Assembly: GCA_947172415.1 (NCBI GenBank)
Contig: OX359197.1
Coordinates: 3,162,001-3,226,000 of the forward strand
DNA length: 64,000 nucleotides
DNA from: Chondrosia reniformis
Lineage: Eukaryota; Porifera; Demospongiae; Chondrillida; Chondrillidae
Direction: 5' to 3'
Position numbers and translations under genes: made by a program. Positions 23,027-35,915 of this stretch are shown piece by piece (the first letter of the stretch is position 1; each line of letters starts with the position of its first letter). The notes below the pieces were generated by a model. That model worked only from the letters and a program-made list of their open reading frames with translations, was not told the DNA's origin and searched no databases.

Positions 23027-26000
23027 CATACAAGTGGTACATATAATTACGACATACACATATAACTAAAGCATACACATATAACTAGTACATAAAAAGA
23101 GTACATACAATTAGTACATACAACTAATACATACAACTAATACCTACAACTAGTTCATACAACTAGTACATACAACTGGTACATATAATTAAAACATAGA
23201 CATATAACTAGTACATAGAAATAGCACATACAACTAGTACAAAAAATTAGTACATGCATATAGGACATACAACTAGTAAATACAACTAGTATATACAACT
23301 ATTACATATAACTAAACTAGAATATATAAATAGTACATACACCTAGTACATAAAACTAGTACACACAAATAGTACATACATATAGCACATACAACTAGTA
23401 AATACAACTAATACATACAACTAGTACATATAACTAAAACATAAACAGGTAGCTAGAATATATAAATTATACATACAACTAGTACATACAACTAGTACCT
23501 ACAAATAGTACATTCAACTTGTACAAACAACTAATACATATTTATAACTAGAACATACAACTAATACTAACAACTCTTTCCTACAACTAGTACATACAGC
23601 TAATACATACAACTAGTTTATACAACTAGTACGTACAACTGGTACATAGAAAGAGTACATACTAGCAGTTCATTTAACTAGTAAATACAACTGGTACATA
23701 CAGCTATTACATACAACTAGTACATACAACTATTACATTCAACCTGTACATGCAACTAGTTCATACAACTAGTTCATACAACTAGTACATAAAACTAGTA
23801 GATAATTAGTACATAAACTAAAACATACAACTAGTTCATGCTACCAGTATATACAACTAACACATACAACTAGTACTTTCAACTAGTACATACAACTAAT
23901 ACATACAAGTGGTACATACAACTATATTATACAACTAGTACATAACCAGTATATATAACCAGTCCACACAACTATTACATATAATTTATACACACAACTG
24001 GTACATAGAAATAGTACATACAACTAGTACACACAACTAGTAAACACAACTTGCACAACCAACTAGAAAATACAACTATTACATATAACAAGAACATACA
24101 CTTATAACTAGATCATAAAAATAGTACATATAACTACTACATACAACTAGTACATTCAACTAGAACATATAACTAGTGTACACAACTGGTAAATTCAACT
24201 AGTACATACAACTAGTACATAACTAGCACAAATAACTAGTTCATACAACTAGTACATGCAACTAGAACATAGAAAGAGTACACACTACTAGTTCATTCAA
24301 CAAGTAAATAAAACTGGTACACAACTTGTACACACAAATAGTACATACAACTAGTTCATTCAACTAGTTCATTCAACTAGAGAATAAACTAGTACATACA
24401 ACTAGTTCATACAACTAGGACATGCAACTAGTAAATAGAAATAGTTCTTACAACTAGTACATACAACTAGTACATAGAGGTAGTTCATACAATTAGTACA
24501 TACAACTAATAAAAATAACAAGGACATACACTTACAACTAGTACATAAAAATATGCACTGACTACTAGTACATACAACTAGTAAATACAGCTTGTATATA
24601 AAACTAAAACATACAACTAGTTCATACAAGTAGTACATACAACTAGTACACACAAATTCTACATACAACCAGTAAATACGGCTGGTATATAAAACTAAAT
24701 ATTTATGATGGTACATCCTTCATACAACTAGTACATAAATAGTGCATACAACTAGGACATACAATTAGTACATACAACTCTTACATTAAACCTGTACATA
24801 CAACTTGTGTCTACAACTAGTAAATAAACCTAGTACTAGTACATACAACTAGTCCATACAACTATTATATGTAACTAGTTCATACAACTAGTAAATATAA
24901 ATACTAAATACAACTAGTACATTCAACCAGTCCATAAAACTAGTTCATACAACTAGTATGTACATTCAGTATCTACAACAAGTAAATATAACTAGTACTG
25001 GTTCATAAAACTAGTACTTACAACTAGTATATAAAACTAGCCATGAGAACATACGAGTTCATACAACTACTTCATACAACTAGTACATATAAGTATTACT
25101 TACAACTAGTACATACACCAACTACACACAACTAGTACATATTACTAGTACATACAACCAGAACATCCAACTAGTACATACAACTAGTAAATAGTACATA
25201 CAACGAGTACATATAACTAGTACATACAAGTAGAACATACCACTAGAACTTACAACTAGTAACTAGTTCTTACAATTAGTTCATACAACTACTACATCAC
25301 TAGTTGATACAACTAGTACATACAACTAGCACAAACAACTAGTACAAAACTAGTATATACACACACCTAGTACCTACAACTAGTACATAAAAGTAGTACC
25401 TACACCTAGTTAATATTACCAGTAATAGTACCTACAATTATTACATACAACTACTTCATACAACTAGTACATAAATAGTGCATACAACTGGTTAATACAA
25501 CTACCTAAACACCTAAAACATAACTAATACATACAACTAGTTCAAACAACTAGAACATACAATAAAAACATACAACTATTACATTAAACCTATATATACA
25601 ACTTGTACCTACAACTAGTAAATACACCTATTACTAATACATACAATTAGTCCATTCAACTAGTACATGTAACTAGTTCATACAATTAGTAAATATAACT
25701 ACTACATACAACTAGTACATTCAACTAGTACATAAAACTAGCAACTAGTATATACATACAACTACTTCACACAACTAGTACATATAACTAGTATCTACAA
25801 CTAGTACATAAAACTAAAACTACATCTAGTACATACAACTAGTACACACAACTAGTACATATTACTAGTACATACAACTAGTACATACAACCAGAACATA
25901 CAACTAGTACATACAACTTGTAAATAGTACATACAACTAGTTCATACAACTAGTTCATACAACTAGTTTATACAACTAGAACATACAATTAGTACATACA

Positions 26001-29000
26001 ACTATTACATTAAACCTGTACATACAACCTGTGCCTACAACTAGTAAATAAACCTAGTACTAGTACATCCAACTAGTCCATACAACTAGTACATGTAAAT
26101 ATAACTACTACATACAACTAGTACATTCAAGTAGTCCATAAAACTAGTTCAAAGAACTATTAGGTACATTTAGTACCTTCAACGAGTAAATATAACTAGT
26201 ACCGGTACATACAACTAGTACACACAACTGAAACCTACAACTAGTAAATAAACTATATAGTACATGCAAATAATACATACAAATAGCACAAACAACTAGT
26301 ACATAACTAGTGTATATATATAACTAGTATATATACCTTGTACCTACAACTAGTACATATAACTAGTACATACAACTAGTACATACAACCAGAATATACA
26401 ACTAGTACATACAACTAGTAAGGAGTACATACAACTAGTACATATAACTAGTATATACAAGTAGTACCTATTACTATTTAATATTACCAGTAATACTACC
26501 TACAACCAGTACAAACAACTAGTTATTCAACTAGTACACAAAAAGTGCATAAAACTAGTTAATACAACTAGCACAAACAACTACTACATACAATCAGTAC
26601 ATACAACTATTACATAAACCTGTGCCTACAACTTGTACCTATAGCTGGTAAATAAACCTAGTACTAGTACATACAACTAGTCCAAACACCTAGTAAATAT
26701 AACTACTTCATACAACTAGTAAATATAACTAGTACATACAATTAGTATATATAATTAGTACCTACAACTAGTTTTATGTACTAGTTGTATGTACTAGTTA
26801 TGTACTAGTTGTATGTACTAGCTGTATGTACTAATCCATATAAGCTAGTACATAAAACTAGTACGTACAACTAATACATACAGCTAGTACATATAACTAG
26901 TACATACAACTAGTACAAACATATAGTACCTAGAAATACTAAATATACCTAGTACCAGTACACACAAATAGTAAAACTACTATTAACGACTAGTAAAGAA
27001 AACTAGTTTAGTACATACAACTAGAACATACAACTGGCACATACAGATAGTAATGAGTACATATAACTAGTAAATACATCTAGTATATACAACTAGTACA
27101 TACAATTATTAATTACAAGTAATACATACAACTAATAACGAAAGCTAGTAAATATGACTAGTTGTAAAACATGCAACTAGTACATACAACAAGTTCACAC
27201 AACTAATAGATACAACTATTAATGAGTACATAGAACTAGTACACACAACTAGTGCAAGCAACTAGTACATACAAATAGTCCATTCAACTAGAACATAAAA
27301 CTGGTACATATACATAGTATATACAACTAATACATATAACTAGTACACGCATGTATATAAAACACACAACTAGTACATACAACTGGTACATTCAGCTAGT
27401 TCATGCAACTAGTACATACAACTAGTACATAAAACTAGAACTGCAACTAGTACATACGACTAGTACACACAACTAATACATATTACTTGAACATACAACT
27501 AGTACCTAAAACAAGAACATACACATAGGACATACAACTAGTAATTAGTACATACAACTAGTTCATACAATCTTTGGGATGGTACATCCTTCATACAACT
27601 ACTACATAATTAGTACATACAACAAGAACATACAATTACTACATACAACTATTACATTAAACCTGTACCTACAACTTGTACCTACAACTAGTAAATAAAC
27701 CTAGTATTAGTACATACAACTAGTCCATTCAACTAGTATATTCACCTAGTATATACAACTAGTCCATTAACTAGTACATATACTTAATACAAACAACAAG
27801 TACATATAACCAGAAAATATATCTAGTATATAAAACTAGTAACTAGTACATACAACTAGTAACTAGTACATAGAACTGATACATGCAACCAGTACATATA
27901 ACTACAAAATATAACTGGTACATACAACAAGTTACTGTTACTTACCACTAGTGCATACAATTGGAACATACAACTTGAACCAACAACAAGGAAATATAAC
28001 TAGTACCTACAACTAGCAAACATAACTAGTACTAGTACTTAACCCTAGTACACACAACTAGTACACACAACTTAAAACTAAAGCTAGTTCTAGTTCATAC
28101 AAATAGTTCATACAAATAGTACATACAATTAAGACATACAATTAGTACAAACAACTAGGATATACCTACAACTATATAGTACATACAACTAGTTCAGACA
28201 ACTAAAACTACAAATATTATATAGAACTAGTTCCCTAGTACATTCAACTAGTAACTAGTACATAGAACTAGTACGTACAACTAGTACATACAGATAGAAC
28301 ATACAACTAGTATATACATGCAACTAGTACATACAACAAGTACATACAACTAGTATATACAACTAGTATATACAACTAGACACATACAACTAGTACATAC
28401 AACTAGTTACTAATACATACAACTAGTACGTACAAATAATAACTACAACTGGTAAATATAGCTAGTACATACACAACAATTACCACACTACTAGTACATA
28501 TAATCAGTACATACACATATAACTACTACATATAAATATTACATACACCTAGTACATACAACTAATACATACAACTAGTACATACAACTAGTACATACAA
28601 CTAGTACAAACAACTAGTACACTTCTAGTACTTACATCTATAGTACATACAACTTGCACATGCAACTAGTACATTCATATAGTATATACAACTAGTCCAT
28701 TAACTAGTACATATACTTAATACATACAACAAGTACATATAACTAGAAAATATATCTAGTATATACAACTATTAACTAGTGCATAGAACTAATTCATGCA
28801 ACCAGTACATATAACTAGAAAATACAACTAGTGCATACAACAAGTTACTGTTACTTACCACTAGTGCATAAAACTGGAATATACAACTAGACACATACAC
28901 CTAGTACATACAACTAATACATACATACAACTAGGACATACAACTAGTACAAACAACTAGTACACAAAACTAGTTAGGAGTACTTATAACTAGCACATAC

Positions 29001-29172
29001 AACTAGTACATTCACATAGTATATACAACTGGTCCATTAACTAGCACATATACTTAATACATACAACAAGTACATATAACTAGAAGATATATCTGGTATA
29101 TACAACTATTAACTAGTGCATAGAACAAGTTACTGTTACTTACCACTAGTGCATACAACTGGAATATACAAC
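23027..29172 (-). repeat. 13-bp minisatellite array, - orientation
   Basis: The longest continuous array in the window. It contains internal segmental copies: 24699-25080 matches 17312-17700, and 26321-27240 matches 20753-21640. A + orientation flip lies at 26767-26838. Tags GATGGTACATCCTTC occur at 24707-24721 and, longer, at 27571-27592. Frames such as 24402-24716 are repeat translation. Confidence 0.97.
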
Positions 29173-29184
29173 TTAAACCTATTA

Positions 29185-29659
29185 ATGGAATAAGGATTTC
29201 TTCTAACTGCGTAGAACTTATCTTTGTAAAGGTTCATCTTTCGACTTTTAGAGCGTCTAGAGACGCAGTTTTTTCCAATTCTTCTGTCTGCCAAATGTTT
29301 CGACCCTGGGGGTCTTCTTCAGTGACTGGTGGTGGTCTTCAAGGTGTCTTCATTTATAGGTACCTTTTCCTGCCATTTTCGATTACCTCATCAGTGATGT
29401 CATCGGTTACGTCATTTCCCGAGGAAGGAGAGGTGAAGGGAGTATTCATAAAAAAGGGTTTCCAACCACTTCTTAGTACAAATCCTTGATCTAAGTTCAT
29501 TCTTACCTGACATTGTTGGATCTTCAGGGCTTCCTTAATTCTTCTTCTGTACCAGTTCTCTTCCCTCTCCACCACTCTGGCTAGGCTCCACTCAATTGGA
29601 TGGCCGGTTTCTAGGGAGTGAACAGCTAAGCCATTGTCGAAAGATGAACCTTTACAAAG
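29185..29659 (-). mobile_element. Penelope-like retroelement 3' fragment with 12-bp target duplication
   Basis: Flanked by the 12-bp direct repeat TTAAACCTATTA (29173-29184 and 29660-29671), which overlaps satellite-type sequence on both sides. A perfect 24-bp inverted repeat lies at 29222-29245 and 29636-29659 (starting CTTTGTAAAGGTTC). A small hairpin GCGTC-TAGA-GACGC lies at 29253-29266. The body encodes the end of a GIY-YIG-type endonuclease on -. 5'-truncation with an inverted terminal piece is a known habit of Penelope-like elements. Confidence 0.75.
29330..29655 (-). pseudogene. Penelope-like GIY-YIG endonuclease, C-terminal fragment
   Basis: The frame gives DNGLAVHSLETGHPIEWSLA, then RVVEREENWYRRRIKEALKI and MNLDQGFVLRSGW. 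The H-x7-H spacing, the (R/K)ExNWxRRxIKEA helix and the NLDxG...W ending match the C-terminal part of the GIY-YIG endonuclease of Penelope-like retroelements, which nicks the target. The GIY and YIG strands and the whole reverse transcriptase are missing. After the Trp the frame runs on through an acidic tail to a stop near 29354, with further in-frame similarity downstream to about 29290. Confidence 0.7.
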
Positions 29660-29671
29660 TTAAACCTATTA

Positions 29672-31985
29672 CTAGTAAATAAAACTAGTATTGGTACAAA
29701 CAACAAGTAGATACAACTAGTACATAAAACTAATACATACAACTAGTGTATACAATTAGCACCTAAAACTACTAGATACAACTAGTACATACAACTAGTA
29801 CATACAAATAGTGCGTAAACTAGTAAATATGACTTGTTCTTGTACATACAACTAAGGCATACAACTAGTACATGAAACTAGAAAGGAGCAGTTACAAATA
29901 GTATATACAACTAACACATAGAACTATTATATAGAATGAGTACATAAAACTAGTATGTAAAACTAGTACTTACAACTAGTTCATACAACTAGTACCTCCA
30001 AACAGAAACTAATACGTACAACTAGTACATAAAACTAATACATAAAACTAGTATATAGAACTAGTACGTTCAACTAGTACATACAGCTAGTACATACAAC
30101 TAGTACATACAATTAGTACATATAACTAGTACACAAAACTAGTAAGGAGTACTTATAACTAGTTCTTAACAACTTGTACATACAACTATTACATGAAACT
30201 AGTACATATAACTAGTGCCTGCAACTAGTACACACAACTAGTACATACAACTAATACCTACAACTAGTACATACAGTCGGTAAACACAACTAGTTATGAA
30301 TACATACATGTAGTACATACAATTCGTACAAACAACTAGGAACGAGTACATAAAAACTAGTATATACAACTAATACATACAACTAATACATTCAAATAGT
30401 AGATACATGGAACTACTACATACAACTAGAACATAAATCTAGTACACACAACTAGTAGTTACATATATTACCTACAAATACTAAATATACCTAGTACCAG
30501 TAAATACAAATAGTACAAATAGTACAACTAATATCTGCGACTAGTAAAGAAAACTTGTATTAGAACATACAACTAGAACATACAACTGGCACATACAGAT
30601 AGCAATGAGTACATATAACTAGTAAATACATCTAGTATATACAACTGGTACATACAATTAGTACATAGAATTAGTGCAAACAGCTAGGACATACCCCTAG
30701 TACATACAATTAGTACATACAACTAGTACATAGAACGATTACATAAAACTAGTACACACAACCACTACATATAACTATTACATCCACATATACATACAAC
30801 TACTAAATACAACTAGTACATAAAACTAGTACATAGAACGATTACAAAAAACTAGGACATACAACTAGGACATACAACTGGTACATAACTAGTATATACA
30901 ACTAGTATGTACAACTCGTACATATAATTAGTACAAACAAATAGCTAGTACATACAACTTCTACCTACCAAAAAGCCACTAGAACTAGTACTAGAACTTA
31001 TAACTTTTACACAAAGCTAGTACATACATAACTAGTACATATAAATAGTACATACATCTAGTACATACAACTAGTATATACAATTAGTACACACAACATG
31101 TATATACATGTAGTATATGCAACTACTACACACTACTAGTACATACAACTAGTACACACAACTAGTACAAACAACTAGTACATACAACTAGTACATGCAA
31201 CTAGTGCAAAAACAAAAACTAGAACATATTAATACTACATATAATTAGTATATACAACTAGTGCATAGAACTAGTACATAGAAAGAGTACGTAAAACAAC
31301 TACACACAACTAGTAATTACAATTGGTACATATCCAGTACATACATCTAGTACATACAATTAATACATACAATAAGTTCATACAACTACCATATACACCT
31401 AGAGTACATACATGTAGTTCTTACAACCCGTGAATATACCTAGTACTAGTATATACAAATAGAAAATACACCCAGTTCATACAACTAGTAAATATAAATA
31501 GAACATACAACAATTACACACAACCAGAAGAAACAACTAGTACATATAACTAGTACATACAACTAGTACATATAACTAGTACATACAACTAGTACAAAAA
31601 ACTAGTACATACAACTAGTTCCTACCTTGTACCTTGTATAACTAATACTAGATCCTATAACTAGTACTTACAACTAGTACATACAACTAGTTCCCACCTT
31701 GTACCTTGTATAACTAATACTAGATCCTACAACTAGTACTTACAACTAGTAAATACAACTAATACATAAAAATAGTGTATACAAATGGTACCTCAACTAG
31801 TACATACAACTAGTATATACAACTAGAAACTAGTACATACAGCTAGTTCATACAAGTAGTACCTGCAACTAGTACAAAAATTAGTACATGCAACTAGTAC
31901 ATAACTAATACCTCATATAACTAGTACTAGAACCTACAACTAGTACTTACAACTAGTACATACAACTACTACATACAACTACTAG
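29672..31985 (-). repeat. 13-bp minisatellite array, - orientation
   Basis: Same unit. Near 30460-30640 it repeats the text seen at 21355-21490 and 26915-27060, a third copy of that segment. Twice near 31610-31740 it carries a longer block with TACCTTGTACCTTGTATAAC, the reverse of the GTTATACTAGGTAC variant in + arrays. Confidence 0.97.
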
Positions 31986-32527
31986 TTAGTAGTTGTATGT
32001 ACTACTTCTATGTACTAGTTGTATGTACCAGTTGCATATACTAAGTGTATGTACTATTTTAATGAACTAGTTACATGTGTATGTACTAGTTGTATATACT
32101 AGTTGAATGTACTAGAACTAGTTATATTTACTAGTTGTAGGTACTAGTTGTATGTAGTAGTCATATGTAGGAGTCGTATATACTAATTTTATGTACTAGT
32201 TGTGTGTACTAGTTGTAGGTACTAGTTATGTACCAGTTGTATGTACTAGTTGTATGTATATATTAGTTTTACGTAATCGTTCTATGTACTTGTTGTATGT
32301 ATTAGTTTCTAGTTGTATGAAGTAGCTGTATGCACTAGTTGTGTGTACTAGTTGTATGTTCTACTTTTATGTACTAGTTGTGTGTAGTGGTTTTATGTAC
32401 TCATTCAATGTACTAGTTGTAAGTACTAGTTTCTAGTTGTATGTACTATATAGTTGTATGTAGTAGTTGTGTGTACTAGTTGTATGTACTACTTCTATGT
32501 GCTAATTGTGTGTTCTAGTTGTAGTAC
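31986..32527 (+). repeat. Strand-flipped satellite block
   Basis: About 540 bases in + orientation between two - arrays. The left junction is palindromic: TACATACAACTACTA followed within a few bases by TAGTAGTTGTATGTA. A clean inversion of part of the array would explain it. Confidence 0.93.
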
Positions 32528-33212
32528 AGGTATAAACACCTAGTACGTATATCTAATACACAACACTACTACATATTACTAGTACGTACACATATAACTA
32601 GTACATATATATATGACATAAAACTAGTAAACACAACTAGTATATACAACTAGTATATACAACTATATAATACATACAAGTAGTACACACAACTAGTACA
32701 CACAACTAGTACATACAACTAGTACACACAACAAGTACATAAGTAGTACATTCAACTAGTAAATAGAACTAGTACTTACAACTAGTTCATATAACTTGGG
32801 CTTACAACTAATACATATTACTAGAACATACACATATAAATAGTACATAAAAATAGTACATACAAATAGTACATACAACTAGTACACACATCTAGTACAT
32901 TAAACTAGAAATACACCCAGTACATTGAACTATTACAAACAACTAGTACATACATCTAGTACATACAACTAGTACATATAACTACTACATATAACTACTA
33001 CATATAACTACAACATAAAGCTAGAACACACAACTAGTACATAACTAGTACATACAATTAATACATACAACTAGTACATACAACTGGTACATAACTAGAA
33101 GATATAACTAGTACATACAACTAGTACATATAATTAGTACATACAACTCTTACATTCAACTAGTACACACAACTAGTACCTACAACATGTACAAACAAGT
33201 CGTACAGAGAAA
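32528..33212 (-). repeat. 13-bp minisatellite array, - orientation
   Basis: Same unit, ending at the TA target of the Tigger element (33213-33214). Confidence 0.97.
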
Positions 33213-33644
33213 TACAGTCAAACCTCCCATAACGGACCCGCTGAGAAGCGGACAGCCTCCCTTCAATGGACAGGCTCTATGGTACGGATTGAAATCGGCA
33301 TAGTTGTAATATTAAACCAACCTCCGAGAAGCGGACGCTTCTGGATTCCGGACAATGGACAAGATTCGAACTCCCAACGTGATTTTTCAATACAAAATTA
33401 CCTCTGAATAACTGACACCCAGGGAAGCTCACCCTTAAAATGACACCTGGCTCGAACGTGTCACATTTCTTACGGTAACTATATAGGAACGGGTGTCGTT
33501 TACCGCTTCCAGTTTTAATGGTGCAAGATGTGTTAAAATCGTATTACGTTTGCACAGTAATGGATGCACGTTCACGTACTGGTGACTCTACCTAAATCTC
33601 TATCCAGAAACTGGACGCCGGTTCCTCTATGTTCGAAATAAATC

Positions 33645-33720
33645 AAATTTGGTGAGGTATTAAATTTGGCGAGCCTCAAACTACTCGCCAAATCGACAAA
33701 TTTAAGGCCTCACCAAATTT
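33645..33720. repeat. Nested inverted repeat in Tigger left arm
   Basis: Outer arms AAATTTGGTGAGG (33645-33657) and CCTCACCAAATTT (33708-33720) are perfect. An inner pair TTTGGCGAG and CTCGCCAAA lies at about 33665-33692. It could be a small fold-back insertion or a transcription end for the HIRAN gene, which stops 66 bases away. Confidence 0.85.
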
Positions 33721-33785
33721 TCCCACTTTATGTTATATTAATAATTTTCATTAAGTAGTTTTTAGGATGTAGAACTATAAATTTA

Positions 33786-34184
33786 CTATGACACAAGACC
33801 AGATGATATTAATGAGTCCACTAATTCCTTCATCTTATCTATGTAAGGCTTCAGTCCTTTAAGATGATATATACATGGGATTTCAAGTCCATATCCAGCT
33901 CGTCTGTTAACTTTCTCTCCAACAACTTTGGCAAATGCCTTGTTAATGTCTCTTTTCAAAAAGAGTGAAATACTGGGAGCTAGGTTGAAAGGAACATGAC
34001 CAAACACTTGATCTTCTTTGTATACTGCTACAGCATTTTTATCAGCTACATTGGTAGGTTCACGTTTCAGAATCAGCATTTCATCTTGACCTGGTGTCCA
34101 TAGTGCCATGTATGCATGATAGCCTCTTACATATGAGCTAATTTGTAAAAGTTTAAGATTTTTACCTACAATTTGACTCGCCAT
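33786..34184 (-). CDS. HIRAN-domain protein encoded inside the Tigger element
   Basis: A complete, intron-free frame of 132 codons from ATG at 34184 to TGA at 33786-33788. Residues about 10-95 fit the HIRAN fold: YVRGYHAYMALWTP, then LKREPTNVADKNAVAVY and VFGHVPFNLAPSISLFLKR, followed by a conserved-looking GYGLEIPCIYHLKG segment. The REPxNxxDxNAVAV and GHVP motifs are the family's signature. HIRAN domains recognise DNA ends; in HLTF the domain binds a 3'-OH single-stranded end. No helicase or other domain is attached. It starts 95 bases from the transposase start, on the opposite strand. Unlike the transposase it has no stop or frameshift. An accessory role in handling cut ends is inference. 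The alternative is a captured host gene fragment. Confidence 0.85.
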   Translation of the reverse strand: MASQIVGKNLKLLQISSYVRGYHAYMALWTPGQDEMLILKREPTNVADKNAVAVYKEDQVFGHVPFNLAPSISLFLKRDINKAFAKVVGEKVNRRAGYGLEIPCIYHLKGLKPYIDKMKELVDSLISSGLVS

Positions 34185-34278
34185 TTTATTATGCTAATTT
34201 AGCAATCTGCATTAAAAAACGTAATATTTTGATTGAGATAGCTGCATGTAAAACCACGTGGTTGCTAATTTGAGTTTA
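34185..34278. promoter_or_regulatory. Short bidirectional promoter with E-box palindrome
   Basis: The 94 bases between the divergent HIRAN and transposase starts contain the perfect 12-bp palindrome AACCACGTGGTT (34252-34263), which includes the E-box CACGTG, plus A+T-rich sequence. Shared control of both genes is inferred from the spacing. Confidence 0.45.
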
Positions 34279-35915
34279 AGTATGGCTTCAAGAGCAAGCA
34301 ATAGTGGCTCACAGAAGAGGAAGTATTTATCATTAGAGAAGAAGGTAGAAGTTATCAAGCATTTACAGAAGAATCATGGAACATCTAACTCTTGGGGAAA
34401 TCTTTGGATGTGGAAAAACACAGATTGCCTATATCCTTAAGAACAAAGAATCAATACTATCTCTTTACCAGGCTAATACTTCAGGCAGTAGAATTTATAC
34501 AGGGAAGTCTCGCACATCAGAGTATGTTGAAGTCAATGATACTCTCTACAAATGGTTCACTCTTGCTTGCCCTAAGAATATTTATCCCTGAGGGCCAGAA
34601 TTGATGGAGAAGGCTAAAGAGATTGCAGAAAAACTAGGGAAACCAGATTTCAAAGGCTCTAGGGGATGGTTAGATAAGTGGAAGAAGAGGTACAATATGA
34701 AGCAGTTGAGAATTTGTGGGGAGTCTGGTGATGTGCAAGGAGAAACGGTAGAATCTTGGAAGGAAAGAATCCCAGAATTTTGTCAAGGGTATGAAAAAGA
34801 AGATATATGGAACATGGATGAAACGGGCATATTTTGGCGTGCTTTACCAGAACATGGATTTGGCCAGAAGAGTAGAAGCTGTAAAGGTGGGAAAAAAGCA
34901 AGCAGCGTATCACAGTTGCCTTTTTTGTATCTGCATCAGGTCAAAAAGAGAAACCTGTTGTCATCTGGAAATCTGACAATTCTAGATATATGAAAGATTT
35001 TGATAAATCTTCTTTGCCAGTTTGTTATTACAGCCAAAGAAAAGCATGGATGACTGGAGAAATACTAGAAGCTATTTTAACCCAGTTGAATCGCCGCTTG
35101 TCCAGCTCAAACCGCAAAATTTTGCTCCTTATGGATAATGCAGGCTGTCACCCAGGCGATTTGTCTGTAAAATTCTCCAACATCAAGATATGCTTTCTAC
35201 CACCAAATACAACCTCAACTCTGCAGCCTTTGGACCTAGGAATAATTCAAAATTTCAAGGTCCATTATCGTCAATATTTGTGGAGATAAGTTCTCTCAAA
35301 AATTGATGAGTTGGATTCGGCTTCTGATGTTGTAAAATCAGTCAACATATTGGTCGCAATCAGATGGGTTGCTCTAGCGTGGTCTCAAGTAACAGCTGAA
35401 ACCATAACAAAATGTTTCAAAAAGGCAGGCATCTTGGACATGGGGTTGGATGTTGTCAACCTTGGAATTTAAGATGATTTGGACCCCTTCTTAGAGGCTG
35501 ATAAACGCATGGAATTGCAAACTCTAATAGAGCAAACTGGTTGTGAAAGCTGTACTGTAGATCAGTTTTTGACTGGTGATAGTGATCTCCTGTGTGCATG
35601 GAAATGGACGATGACAATTGGGAAGCAGCATTCCTTGAAGAGCTGGAGGACCACCAGCAAGAGGAAGATTGTGGACAAGTAGATGGAGAGAGTGATGCTG
35701 AGGATGACTCTACTGCTAACACAGAAGAGCCCCTTCCCAAGTTGAAGACATACAAGGAAGCCATAACTTCTTTTGAGGAAGTGTCCCGATTTTTGGAATA
35801 TAAAGGACATGGAGAGGAAGCCTTATCTATTGGTTCCACAATTGAGAGGATTGTGAACCTAAAGCACACATTTGCAAGACAGGCAACACTACATGACTAT
35901 TTCACTCAACAATGA
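34279..35915 (+). pseudogene. Tigger-type DDE transposase
   Basis: Starts MASRASNSGSQKRKYLSLEK at 34279 with a pogo-type helix-turn-helix (KVEVIKHLQ... then, after a frameshift near 34375, LGEIFGCGKTQIAYIL). A CENP-B-type second DNA-binding domain follows (GRAWLDKWKKRYN-like, here GSRGWLDKWKKRYNMKQLRI), then the DDE core. The core has IWNMDETGIFWRALP, ILLLMDNAGCHP and PPNTTSTLQPLDLGIIQNFK, so the three acidic residues are all visible. The acidic C-terminal tail ends FARQATLHDYFTQQ at 35913. Family enzymes excise at TA. Lesions include the frameshift near 34375, a TGA near 34590, a shift near 34900-34990, a TAA at 35287-35289, a stop near 35470 and a shift near 35590. The copy is inactive. Confidence 0.92.

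Noticed and set aside
29385-29405. CTGATGAGGTAATCGAAAA on the minus strand as a hammerhead core
   Set aside because: No stem II can form between CTGATGA and GAAA, and the bases are coding sequence of the Penelope-like fragment.
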